A model generated the notes under the pieces. It worked only from the letters and a program-made list of their open reading frames with translations. It ran no database searches and was not told where the DNA came from. DNA of 18,018 nucleotides from assembly GCA_964613075.1 (NCBI GenBank), contig CAZTFV010000018.1:1-18018 (forward strand). Reading direction: 5' to 3'. This stretch comes from CAYWEP01 sp964613075 (GTDB taxonomy: Bacteria; Patescibacteriota; Microgenomatia; Levybacterales; UBA12049). Shown here one piece after another: positions 1 through 6,350 of the stretch. The translations under genes and the position numbers were made by a program. The first letter of the stretch is position 1. Each line of letters begins with the position of its first letter.

Positions 1-2
1 AT

Positions 3-1055
3 TACACCACGCCTAGTTACTCAACGCCGCCGCCCTACACGACACCGCAATACTATACACCGTACACCGGTGGTGGTTATACAACTCCTGTTTACTTTAC
101 TCCGCCTACATACACCACACCGACGTACTATACTCCTCCACCCGGCTCAAACTATACGACGCCTAATTACTACACACCCCCACCACCATATTCGACACCG
201 TCATACTACACGCCAGGCCAATATCCCACTCCTCCTGAATATACAACTCCTATTGCTTACTCCACGCCTTCTTATCAGACTCCTCCGCCCGGCAGTACTT
301 ATACTTCTCCAACCTATTATTCGCCAGTTAGTTATTCAACACCAACCTATTATACACCGACACCGTACTCTACCCCTCAATACTACACACCGTATGCATC
401 TCCGTCATACTACACACCGCCTGAGGGATCAAATTACACGACACCTTCCTATTACACGCCGTATACAACGCCAAACTACAGTACACCCACCTACTATTCG
501 CCGAGTTACTATACACCGGGTGGAACATACACCAGTCCCTACTATACGCCTGGGAGTGGATATGTGACACCAACCTCTACCTATGCAACACCGTCAACGT
601 ATTACTACCCGACACCCAGTGGAAGCTACACAACGCCAGCGTACTCATATCCGACTCCTGGCAGCAGCTATACGTCTCCTTCCTATTCCTATCCATCACC
701 AAGCGGTAGTTATACAACGCCAGCCTATTATTACCCAACCCCGGGTAGCAGTTACACCACGCCTTCCTATTCATATCCCACTCCCAGTGGTAGTTACTCC
801 TATCCGACTCCCAGTGATTCGTACACAACTCCTTCCTATGGTACCCCATCGTACGGTACTCCGTCGTATGGAACTCCTGAATATGCAACGCCAAGTTACG
901 GTACGCCCTCCTATGGAACACCGGAGTATTCGACACCCTCATACGGTACCCCATCGTACGGTACTCCGTCTGAAGGCGGTCAGACGCAGGGTGCATCTAC
1001 CGTCAAAAAAGGATTGTTCGAGCAACTGTGGGATTTTCTCACAGGAAAAAAATAA
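3..1055 (+). CDS. Tyr/Thr/Pro/Ser-rich tandem-repeat protein, 5' end beyond window
   Basis: One frame stays open from base 3 to the TAA at 1053-1055, giving 350 visible residues with no start in view. It is almost wholly Y-x-T-P repeats in three zones: irregular YxTP units (YTTP, YSTP, YYTP); units of about 16-18 residues pairing a YPTP-type motif with SGSY or GSSY; and SYGTP or EYxTP pentamers near the end. The tail is charged and amphipathic (KKGLFEQLWDFLTGKK). Identical peptides are written with different synonymous codons, so selection acts on the protein. Composition resembles extended fibrous proteins such as extensins or mussel adhesives by analogy only. An exported surface or filament role is inferred, because the N terminus is not visible. 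The next gene, 45 bases downstream, encodes a secreted protein. No family was recognised. Confidence 0.8.
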   Translation, partial: YTTPSYSTPPPYTTPQYYTPYTGGGYTTPVYFTPPTYTTPTYYTPPPGSNYTTPNYYTPPPPYSTPSYYTPGQYPTPPEYTTPIAYSTPSYQTPPPGSTYTSPTYYSPVSYSTPTYYTPTPYSTPQYYTPYASPSYYTPPEGSNYTTPSYYTPYTTPNYSTPTYYSPSYYTPGGTYTSPYYTPGSGYVTPTSTYATPSTYYYPTPSGSYTTPAYSYPTPGSSYTSPSYSYPSPSGSYTTPAYYYPTPGSSYTTPSYSYPTPSGSYSYPTPSDSYTTPSYGTPSYGTPSYGTPEYATPSYGTPSYGTPEYSTPSYGTPSYGTPSEGGQTQGASTVKKGLFEQLWDFLTGKK

Positions 1056-1088
1056 GAATAGCCTGTATCGTCAATCCTTCGTATCTTG

Positions 1089-1094
1089 TATAAT
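1089..1094 (+). promoter_or_regulatory. TATAAT -10 box, leaderless-type promoter
   Basis: A perfect TATAAT ends six bases before the ATG at 1101, so transcription should begin at or next to the start codon. No convincing -35 hexamer is visible. It supports ATG 1101 rather than the TTG at 1086, which lies upstream of this box. Confidence 0.6.
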
Positions 1095-1100
1095 GGAGTA

Positions 1101-3632
1101 ATGGTTAGGGCGGTGCTGTGGTTGATTCTCCTTCTTTTCTTTCTCTCTAGACAGGTTTCTGCACACTCTCAGACTCAGGTTATTGAAATGACTCCGGATG
1201 GGTTTGAGCCGGCATCTGTGACTATTGATGAGAATGCAACGATCATCTTTGTAAACAACGACAGTCAACCTCACTGGCCAGCAAGCAATGTTCATCCCAC
1301 CCATGAGCTGTATCCAGAGTTTGACCCCAGACGAGCAATCCAGCCTAGAGAATCATGGCCCTTTCAACCAAAGAAACTAGGCATATGGAAGTTTCATGAT
1401 CATCTTCTTCCTCACCAAAGGGGCACCATAATTGTCAGAGAAGAAAGCGGGTCTAAGAAAAACGATAAAGACAGAAATGCAGTTGAACAGAAAAAAAAAG
1501 AGTTAAGACCAACTATTCTGGTTGTGGTAAAAAATACCATTTCCAAACTCTTTCAGAGAGTAAGAGGATTGTTCCTCCCAAAAAAACAGGTTGCACTGCC
1601 ATCGCAAAAAGAGTTTGCACGTCTTTCACCTGAAAAGCAGATGGATGTGATAACAAGTATTGGTCAAGATAACCCCAAAAAAGCCTGGCAGTTTATCAAA
1701 GATACTTTTAAGGGTCAAGCAGGCTCTTCAGGCAATATCCACGATCTTGCGCACTTAGCGGGAAGTGTCCTCTACGCAAAAACTGGGTTTGGGGGCATCC
1801 AAGATTGCAGCAGCGAGTTTGCATTTGGTTGTTACCACGGATTTTTAGACAAGGCGTTCGCCAAAAATCTGGATCAATTATCTACCGCTGAGCGAGGCTG
1901 TTTAAAATTAGGGCCAAAAAATTCCGGTCCTGTAGCCAGCTGTATACACGGCATTGGGCATGGCGTGGCGTCTTTTTATTCCACAACAGATCTTGAGAGA
2001 TCATTATCTACCTGTAGAAAGCTTTCATCCGGGGGCGAATACTGTTTTGATGGGGTATTTATGGAATTTGTCAGATCTGCCCCTGAGTCATTTTTCAAAC
2101 GTGACGACCCACTCTATCCGTGCAATTACCTCGAAGGGAAGTTTGGATATGCCTACTCTTTCTCTTGCGGCAGAAATCAACCTTCTCTGTTAATGAGTAG
2201 ATTTAAGATGGGATTTGATGAGGTACTAAGAGTCTGCGTTAACACAGACTCCGAACCATTTAAAAATGCCTGCATCGATGCCTTAGGCTTTTCTCTGGCT
2301 TCAACGGGAGATGTACAGCAAATCATTACAGGCTGTCAAAGAATCGGCATAGATCCATTTATAGCAAAATGCATTAAAGCAGCGGCCGGAGAGTTGGTTT
2401 TCCAAGAGGTGCCTGGCTGGTTTGAAAAATCAAAAGTTGTTTGTAGTGGTGCACCACAAACGCAAAGTGAGTGTACAGAACATATTGAAAGGTTGATAAA
2501 GGAGTATAACAAGCAGGTTAGTTTTAACTTTAAAAATTTAAAAAGTGGTGAGGATACAAATTCTTATATCAGAGAGCAATTAAAAGTTTGCTATGATAAC
2601 GGAGGCCGCGATGGATGCTATAAACAGGCTGCAGATGTGTTGTATGCTCAGTTTGGTTTGGCGCAGACACTTAAAGTTTTTAAAAAAAATGAAGAATACC
2701 CTGAAGTTTATGCTCGCTGTCACGAGGTAACGCATTATTTATCCCGCTTGGAATATAAAAAGCAAAAGAGTATTGCCAAAGTTTACAGCCGGTGTGATTC
2801 CACCTGTCACGGAGGGTGCTACCATGGTACTCTTGAGGCTTATCTGAAAGAACAGGAAGCAAAAGCGGGGTTTGATATACGTTCGCAGTTTGCAAAGGTA
2901 TGCGGGAAAGAAAGTAACTATCAAAAACCGCTTGAATTTTATGAGTGTCTCCACGGATTAGGACATGCGGGGATGTTTGTGACAGACATGGAGCTTAAAC
3001 AGTCTTTAAAACTTTGCGATACACTCTCAGAACAGCAGTACAAGGAGAAATGTTATACAGGAGTATTTATGGAAAACTCTTCAAGCTCTACCTCTTTTGA
3101 TCATAAAAGCATCTATATTAAGGCGGATGATCCATTTTACCCTTGCAATGTCATGGATGAAAAATACCTACAGATTTGTTGGCAGTATCAAAGTTCATAT
3201 TTTTCTATTATCAATAACCAAGATTGGGCAAAGGTCGCTGATATGTGTCTTGCGATACCACAAAAGTATCAAGACCGCTGCTTTCGCACGATTGGCACAA
3301 ACCAAGTTGGCTTCACTTCATCTTTAGAAACGATGAAAAAAGATTGTGATCTTATGCCATCAGACCATTTTAAGAATGTTTGTGTTGCAGGTGTCGTGTC
3401 TTCCCTCGCGTATCGTTTTGTAGGAGATGTACAGAAAATGGTTGCGTTTTGCTCCCAGGTGGACTTAGATTTCAAAGAGGGGTGTTTTAGGCAGATAGGC
3501 GCGTCAATCATTGATTGGACTACAGATTCTTCCATGAGGATACGGGAGTGTCAAAAGATTCCTGACCCAAAAGGAGCATCTTGGTGCGTAAGCGAAGCCA
3601 GGTTCCAGACGGTGCCTGGCGAAGCGCAGTAG
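1101..3632 (+). CDS. Secreted cupredoxin fused to two His/Cys-rich repeat domains
   Basis: The 843-residue product has a signal peptide (residues 1-21, hydrophobic core, likely cleavage VSA|H). A cupredoxin-like domain follows at about 29-112, with FEPASVTI, PHWPASNVHPTH and WKFHDH; H58, H65, H68, H99 and H101 are candidate metal ligands. After a basic linker come two diverged copies of one domain, at about 214-356 and 540-697. Both keep the same motif order: HDLAH or CHEVTH, GCYHG, CIHGIGHG or CLHGLGHAG, CFDGVFME or CYTGVFME, and DDPLYPCN or DDPFYPCN. More cysteines follow each copy. No membrane helix is seen beyond the signal. The cupredoxin assignment is firm. The repeated domain was not recognised; conserved His and Cys suggest metal binding, redox activity or disulphides. 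It probably acts outside the cytoplasmic membrane. ATG 1101 was chosen because TATAAT lies just upstream. Confidence 0.85.
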   Translation: MVRAVLWLILLLFFLSRQVSAHSQTQVIEMTPDGFEPASVTIDENATIIFVNNDSQPHWPASNVHPTHELYPEFDPRRAIQPRESWPFQPKKLGIWKFHDHLLPHQRGTIIVREESGSKKNDKDRNAVEQKKKELRPTILVVVKNTISKLFQRVRGLFLPKKQVALPSQKEFARLSPEKQMDVITSIGQDNPKKAWQFIKDTFKGQAGSSGNIHDLAHLAGSVLYAKTGFGGIQDCSSEFAFGCYHGFLDKAFAKNLDQLSTAERGCLKLGPKNSGPVASCIHGIGHGVASFYSTTDLERSLSTCRKLSSGGEYCFDGVFMEFVRSAPESFFKRDDPLYPCNYLEGKFGYAYSFSCGRNQPSLLMSRFKMGFDEVLRVCVNTDSEPFKNACIDALGFSLASTGDVQQIITGCQRIGIDPFIAKCIKAAAGELVFQEVPGWFEKSKVVCSGAPQTQSECTEHIERLIKEYNKQVSFNFKNLKSGEDTNSYIREQLKVCYDNGGRDGCYKQAADVLYAQFGLAQTLKVFKKNEEYPEVYARCHEVTHYLSRLEYKKQKSIAKVYSRCDSTCHGGCYHGTLEAYLKEQEAKAGFDIRSQFAKVCGKESNYQKPLEFYECLHGLGHAGMFVTDMELKQSLKLCDTLSEQQYKEKCYTGVFMENSSSSTSFDHKSIYIKADDPFYPCNVMDEKYLQICWQYQSSYFSIINNQDWAKVADMCLAIPQKYQDRCFRTIGTNQVGFTSSLETMKKDCDLMPSDHFKNVCVAGVVSSLAYRFVGDVQKMVAFCSQVDLDFKEGCFRQIGASIIDWTTDSSMRIRECQKIPDPKGASWCVSEARFQTVPGEAQ

Positions 3633-3636
3633 ATAT

Positions 3637-3714
3637 GGTTTGCCACCTTGGTTTGCCACCTTCCAGGTGGTTTATTGGTTTGCCACCTTCCAGGTGGTTT
3701 AGCTTGGCACCTCC
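3637..3714. repeat. Hairpin repeat family A, two full copies plus a fragment
   Basis: The motif GGTTTGCCACCTT occurs three times in tandem (3637, 3650, 3677). The last two include the perfect inverted repeat CCACCT-TCC-AGGTGG at 3656-3670 and 3683-3697. The third unit extends with GGTTTAGCTTGGCACCTCC, which recurs at 9743 and 12816. The array begins five bases after the stop codon of the cupredoxin gene. It has no T-tract typical of an intrinsic terminator. Confidence 0.85.
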
Positions 3715-3750
3715 CCTTTTAAGATGGGCTGGCATTACTCAACACGCCTA

Positions 3751-3816
3751 CCCTGAGCAGTTCGACAAGCTCACTGTGAATTAAGCCGAAGGGCCTGCCC
3801 TGAGTTTATCGAAGGG
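3751..3816. repeat. Hairpin repeat family B (CCCTGAG...TCGAAGGG), two units
   Basis: CCCTGAGCAGTTCGACAAGCTCA starts the stretch, and a compact unit with a CCCTGAG arm and a TCGAAGGG arm lies at 3798-3816. Related sequences occur at 13537-13554, 14300-14340 and 14353-14390, so this is a second dispersed family. Together with the family A array it fills most of the 285 bases between the cupredoxin gene and the Fic promoter. No gene is seen in that interval. Confidence 0.7.
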
Positions 3817-3874
3817 TTCAGAACCTATGAATGGACGAAACCATGCTGCGAGGGGATAAATGCCCAATTTCCTC

Positions 3875-3915
3875 TTGCAAATCGTCTAAAAATCGTCTAT
3901 AATTCGTTTATAGAC
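3875..3915 (+). promoter_or_regulatory. Fic gene promoter with overlapping operator-like repeats
   Basis: TTGCAA (3875-3880) and TATAAT (3898-3903) are separated by 17 bases, a textbook spacing. Three direct repeats TCGTCTA, TCGTCTA and TCGTTTA start at 3882, 3893 and 3904, an exact 11-base period. A perfect inverted repeat with 8-base arms (GTCTATAA...TTATAGAC, 3895-3915) covers the -10 box and likely start site. The layout suggests a repressor site; regulation by the Fic protein's own winged helix is possible but inferred. Confidence 0.65.
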
Positions 3916-3917
3916 TT

Positions 3918-4973
3918 ATGTTCCAGCCTCGATATATTATCACTGATCGTCTCTTAGCGAATATCAAAAGAATTAATAGCCTTGTTAATGAGCTGAATAA
4001 TAAACGTTTTCCAAATATAGTGCTTTTGGAGTTGGAAAGAAGCGCCCGCGAGGTATCGACCTATGCCTCAACAAGTATTGAAGGTAACCCGCTTCCCTTA
4101 ACTGAAGTCAAAAAAATTCTCAAATCCAAACCAGCTCATATACGAGATAGCGAAAAAGAAATACTGAATTATAATCAAGCGCTACAAGACTTAAACAAGC
4201 AGCTTGAGGAGGGAACGATAAAATTATCTCTCTATCTTATTCTAAAAATCCAAAGGCAAGTTATAGAAGGATTACTGCCCGAATTTGAGGTAGGAAGACT
4301 CAGAAAAAAACCGGTTGTAGTAAATGATCCAAGAACCGGACAACCAGTGTATCTTCCGCCTGAGGCATCCGATGTAAAGCCACTTATGAAAGATTTAGTT
4401 CAATTTACTACCGATAATAGAGAAAAAATCGATCCTCTTATTTTAGCCGGCATTTTCCACAAACAAATGGTCATTATCCATCCATTTATGGATGGAAACG
4501 GAAGAACAACCAGACTTGCGATAAAAGTGCTGTTAGCAGAAATGGGACTCAATACATTTAATCTCTTTAGTTTTGAAAACTACTATAACCAAAATGTCAC
4601 AAAATACTTCCAAACAGTCGGAGAATTTGGCAATTATTATGATCTTGCAGACCTGCCTGCCGGCAGGCAGGGAAAGATAGATTTTACAAGCTGGCTAGAG
4701 TACTTTACAGAAGGGATCATTGATGAACTCTTGCGGGTGCAAAAACTGCTTCCGGAAGTTGCAACAAGCCCTGAAAGCGAATTACAGCCATACCATCTGA
4801 AGGTTCTGGAGTTTATAAGGGAAAAAGGATTCATTACAGATCGTGATTACGCCAAACTTTCTGACCGTGCAAAAGCAACAAGAGCACTAGATTTTCAAAA
4901 GCTTATTGAACATGAGCTCATAGAAAGACGCGGCAAAGGAAGAGCAACGTATTACATTTTGAAGGAAAAATAA
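3918..4973 (+). CDS. Fic-domain protein (AMPylase-type) with C-terminal winged helix
   Basis: The 351-residue protein carries the complete Fic active-site motif at 188-199 (HPFMDGNGRTTR). The catalytic His, the phosphate-binding GNGR and the final Arg are all present. An N-terminal inhibitory-helix motif, S51-x3-E55-G56, is also present, as in Fic proteins that block their own ATP site. Residues about 293-349 form a winged helix (EFIREKGFITDRDYAKL, then a basic wing). Fic enzymes usually transfer AMP from ATP to target proteins, and the winged-helix subclass often stands alone and may autoregulate. ATG 3918 follows TATAAT by 14 bases. Residues LPAGRQG at 246-252 come from an in-frame 20-bp palindrome between the Fic core and the winged helix. 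The reading frame is intact, so the protein is probably made. Confidence 0.92.
   Translation: MFQPRYIITDRLLANIKRINSLVNELNNKRFPNIVLLELERSAREVSTYASTSIEGNPLPLTEVKKILKSKPAHIRDSEKEILNYNQALQDLNKQLEEGTIKLSLYLILKIQRQVIEGLLPEFEVGRLRKKPVVVNDPRTGQPVYLPPEASDVKPLMKDLVQFTTDNREKIDPLILAGIFHKQMVIIHPFMDGNGRTTRLAIKVLLAEMGLNTFNLFSFENYYNQNVTKYFQTVGEFGNYYDLADLPAGRQGKIDFTSWLEYFTEGIIDELLRVQKLLPEVATSPESELQPYHLKVLEFIREKGFITDRDYAKLSDRAKATRALDFQKLIEHELIERRGKGRATYYILKEK
4652..4671. repeat. 20-bp perfect palindrome inserted in frame in the Fic gene
   Basis: CCTGCCTGCC followed by its reverse complement GGCAGGCAGG encodes LPAGRQG within the Fic protein. It is far more GC-rich than the surrounding coding DNA and keeps the frame. 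Palindromes of this kind are a known habit of some CPR genomes; the claim of insertion here is inferred from composition and position. Confidence 0.8.
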
Positions 4974-4995
4974 AAACCAGGTTGTCTAGACCTGG
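4970..4995 (-). terminator. Intrinsic terminator for the cupin gene
   Basis: On the minus strand, CCAGGT, a 7-base loop and ACCTGG are followed at once by TTTTTATTTTT, a classical stem plus U-tract. It lies about 125 bases downstream of the cupin stop. The T-tract overlaps the stop codon of the converging Fic gene. Confidence 0.7.
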
Positions 4996-5120
4996 CAAAG
5001 AAAGCATTATCAAGCGGCTGGCTGACCATTTGGGACTACGTTCGGACTGTTTTCCAACCTAATTACAGCTTCGCAGTAGTCCTAAGCTAACAACATTCTG
5101 CTAAAAATCAAATTGCCTTC

Positions 5121-5480
5121 TTACTTCGATTTTGCGTACTCGACCATCCCATGCCAGTCCACAACGACTACAGGCTCGCGTCCTTCAATCCAAGCATCGT
5201 GGCCTGAAGGCAACAACGAAACATCCCCAGGCTTACACTCAAACTCGACTCCATCATCCATACGTACCTTGAGGATACCTGAAATGTGGTACTGGAAGTG
5301 CGGCGCCTCGCACCTCTCAGTTTTGACAAGGGGTTGTACTGAAGTTGACCATCGCCAACCAGGCTCAAAGACTGCCCGACCAATAGTCACACCTCCGATT
5401 TTTATGAGTTCCAATCGTCCTTTAGGAAATTCCCGAATTTCATCGGGCTTCCCAAAACTCTTTAGATCGGCTTTTCCCAT
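5121..5480 (-). CDS. Small cupin-domain protein
   Basis: The 119-residue protein is a single cupin barrel. Cupin motif 1 is visible around 58-74 (EAPHFQYHISGIL, with H61 and H65 as likely metal ligands). Motif 2 lies around 83-96 (KPGDVSLLPSGHDAW, with H94). The segments GRAVFEPGWRWSTSVQP and VDWHGM match a widespread family of stand-alone cupins whose substrate is not defined. Length is normal and both ends look complete. ATG 5480 is preceded at eight bases by GGGAGGTG (complement of 5488-5495), a strong Shine-Dalgarno site. That is exceptional in this window and may point to a recently acquired gene. A terminator follows downstream, so it is probably monocistronic. Confidence 0.88.
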   Translation of the reverse strand: MGKADLKSFGKPDEIREFPKGRLELIKIGGVTIGRAVFEPGWRWSTSVQPLVKTERCEAPHFQYHISGILKVRMDDGVEFECKPGDVSLLPSGHDAWIEGREPVVVVDWHGMVEYAKSK

Positions 5481-5487
5481 TATTTTT

Positions 5488-5495
5488 CACCTCCC
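5488..5495 (-). promoter_or_regulatory. Strong Shine-Dalgarno site of the cupin gene
   Basis: On the minus strand GGGAGGTG lies seven bases before the ATG at 5480. It is the only clear ribosome binding site seen in the window and fixes that start. Confidence 0.8.
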
Positions 5496-5594
5496 ATCAT
5501 CGAATATAAATTAATATTTTTCGGCTTTATCAATAATATCAAACCATTTCTTTATTGCAAGTACATACAATTATGTTATATAGTCTATTAATGT

Positions 5595-5831
5595 ATGCTA
5601 AAGAAGCAAGTAAGGATGCTTACTCGTCAGCTACGCGAGCTTGAACACGACGGGATAGTGGCCAGAAAGATTTACCGGCAAATCCCTCCTAAAGTTGAAT
5701 ATTCTCTCACGAAGCGTGGAGAAACTCTGAAACCTATTTTGGAGCTTGCCTGCGATTGGGGAATAAACAGAGCAAATGAACTGGATACACTCAGTCAGAT
5801 TAAGGACAGGAAAGATGCTGTGCGATCGTGA
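5595..5831 (+). pseudogene. HxlR-family regulator fragment lacking its N terminus
   Basis: The 78 residues match the C-terminal two thirds of HxlR-type winged-helix regulators: MLTRQLRELEHDGIVARK (recognition helix and turn), YRQIPPKVEYSLTKRGETL (wing) and LACDWG. HxlR proteins normally begin about 35-40 residues earlier with a C-P-I/V segment and helices 1-2. Here an in-frame TAA lies at 5589-5591, two codons before the first ATG, so that part is missing. The 3' end overlaps a DUF1761-like fragment on the other strand by 37 bases, which suggests a rearranged junction. DNA binding is unlikely with the first helices gone. It may once have been an independent regulator; no target can be named. 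Confidence 0.75.
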
Positions 5832-6028
5832 CCTGGAAGGTCGCGTAGCCTCAAAATACCGATGAGACTTTTTGGGTTTGGCTTTTGTTTTGCTTGAACT
5901 TCTGCATCAACAGAACCATTCAGTTTCGCCAACTGTTTGCCGAACAATGCCGCATATGCACCGCCAAGAATAAAGCTTGCGACAGCGGCGGAAATAACGG
6001 CGAGGTAATTGAAAGTTATTTCATTCAT
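5795..6028 (-). pseudogene. DUF1761-like membrane protein, N-terminal fragment
   Basis: Residues 1-45 (MNEITFNYLAVISAAVASF, then ILGGAYAALFGKQLAKL) resemble the first membrane helix of DUF1761 proteins, whose usual length is about 130-140 residues with four helices. After about residue 60 the similarity stops. The rest reads through a family A repeat core (5830-5842) and antisense to the HxlR fragment. The gene therefore appears truncated to its first helix. Its function is unknown even in intact relatives. The family match rests on a short stretch, so the identification is moderate. Confidence 0.5.
5830..5842. repeat. Family A hairpin core at a junction of two gene fragments
   Basis: GACCT-GGA-AGGTC is a 13-base inverted repeat containing the reverse complement of ACCTTCCAGGT, the core of family A. 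It lies where the HxlR fragment ends and the DUF1761-like fragment runs out. Confidence 0.5.
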
Positions 6029-6074
6029 ATTATTTAGTACTTTTTCTTTTCTTTGTAAATCAAATTTAACACTT

Positions 6075-6340
6075 CTAACTCGACTCCCCTTTCTTTTTTA
6101 GAAGATGTCGTGCTCTTGCAGCTAAGTGGTACACCGCTGGCTTTGTATTCCCTTCACGTGATTTTCTTGAATACATACTTTCTATATATCCCTTGTCTTT
6201 GAGACCCTAAGCCATGATTGAATGCGTTTGGGATTTTTATGATTGAATAATATTTGAAATTGATTGGTTGTGAGAAATCTGAATTTATAAAGGTAGAGAA
6301 GTATTTGTTTTTGTGAGTTAGTAAGAGGTGGAAGTATCAT
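6075..6340 (-). pseudogene. Replic_Relax-type HTH fragment with a frameshift
   Basis: From ATG 6340 the protein reads MILPPLTNSQKQILLYLYKF, FLTTNQFQILFNHKNPKRIQSWLR and then stops at 6182. In the adjacent frame the expected continuation follows: LKDKGYIESMYSRKS, then EGNTKPAVYHLAARARHLLK, to a TAG at 6075-6077. Restoring one base near 6204 (GT to GAT) yields WLRDLKDKGYI and one open frame of about 88 residues. The pattern fits the N-terminal winged helix of the replication-relaxation (Replic_Relax) family, whose members usually exceed 200 residues. The gene is therefore both frameshifted and 3'-truncated. Relatives are linked to plasmid or mobile-element replication, so this may be the remnant of an integrated element. 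It ends 11 bases from the 1050-residue gene. Confidence 0.65.
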
Positions 6341-6350
6341 GCTGAAAATT

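Noticed and set aside
564..1055. GTG at 564 as start of the repeat protein
   Set aside because: The same frame is open with the same repeat pattern all the way up to base 3, so the GTG is internal.
70..1101. Long open frames overlapping the YxTP repeat gene on both strands (70-567, 583-1101, 577-996 minus)
   Set aside because: They are created by the repetitive sequence. The frame open from base 3 gives coherent protein repeats with synonymous codon variation; the others give Arg/His-rich or irregular sequence.
2790..2820. Heme-binding CXXCH site in the second His/Cys domain
   Set aside because: The sequence is CDSTCH, with three residues between the cysteines, and the matching site of the first domain has no such motif.
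3656..3714. Family A hairpins as intrinsic terminators
   Set aside because: Stems are good but are followed by GGTTT or TTTAGC rather than a T-tract, and one copy lies in a gene leader.
3637..3714. CRISPR array
   Set aside because: Units are adjacent without unique spacers, and no cas gene is present in the window.
5033..5082. Structured RNA from GGACTAC...GTAGTCC
   Set aside because: A single 7-bp stem with a 36-base loop in a short intergenic region is not enough evidence.
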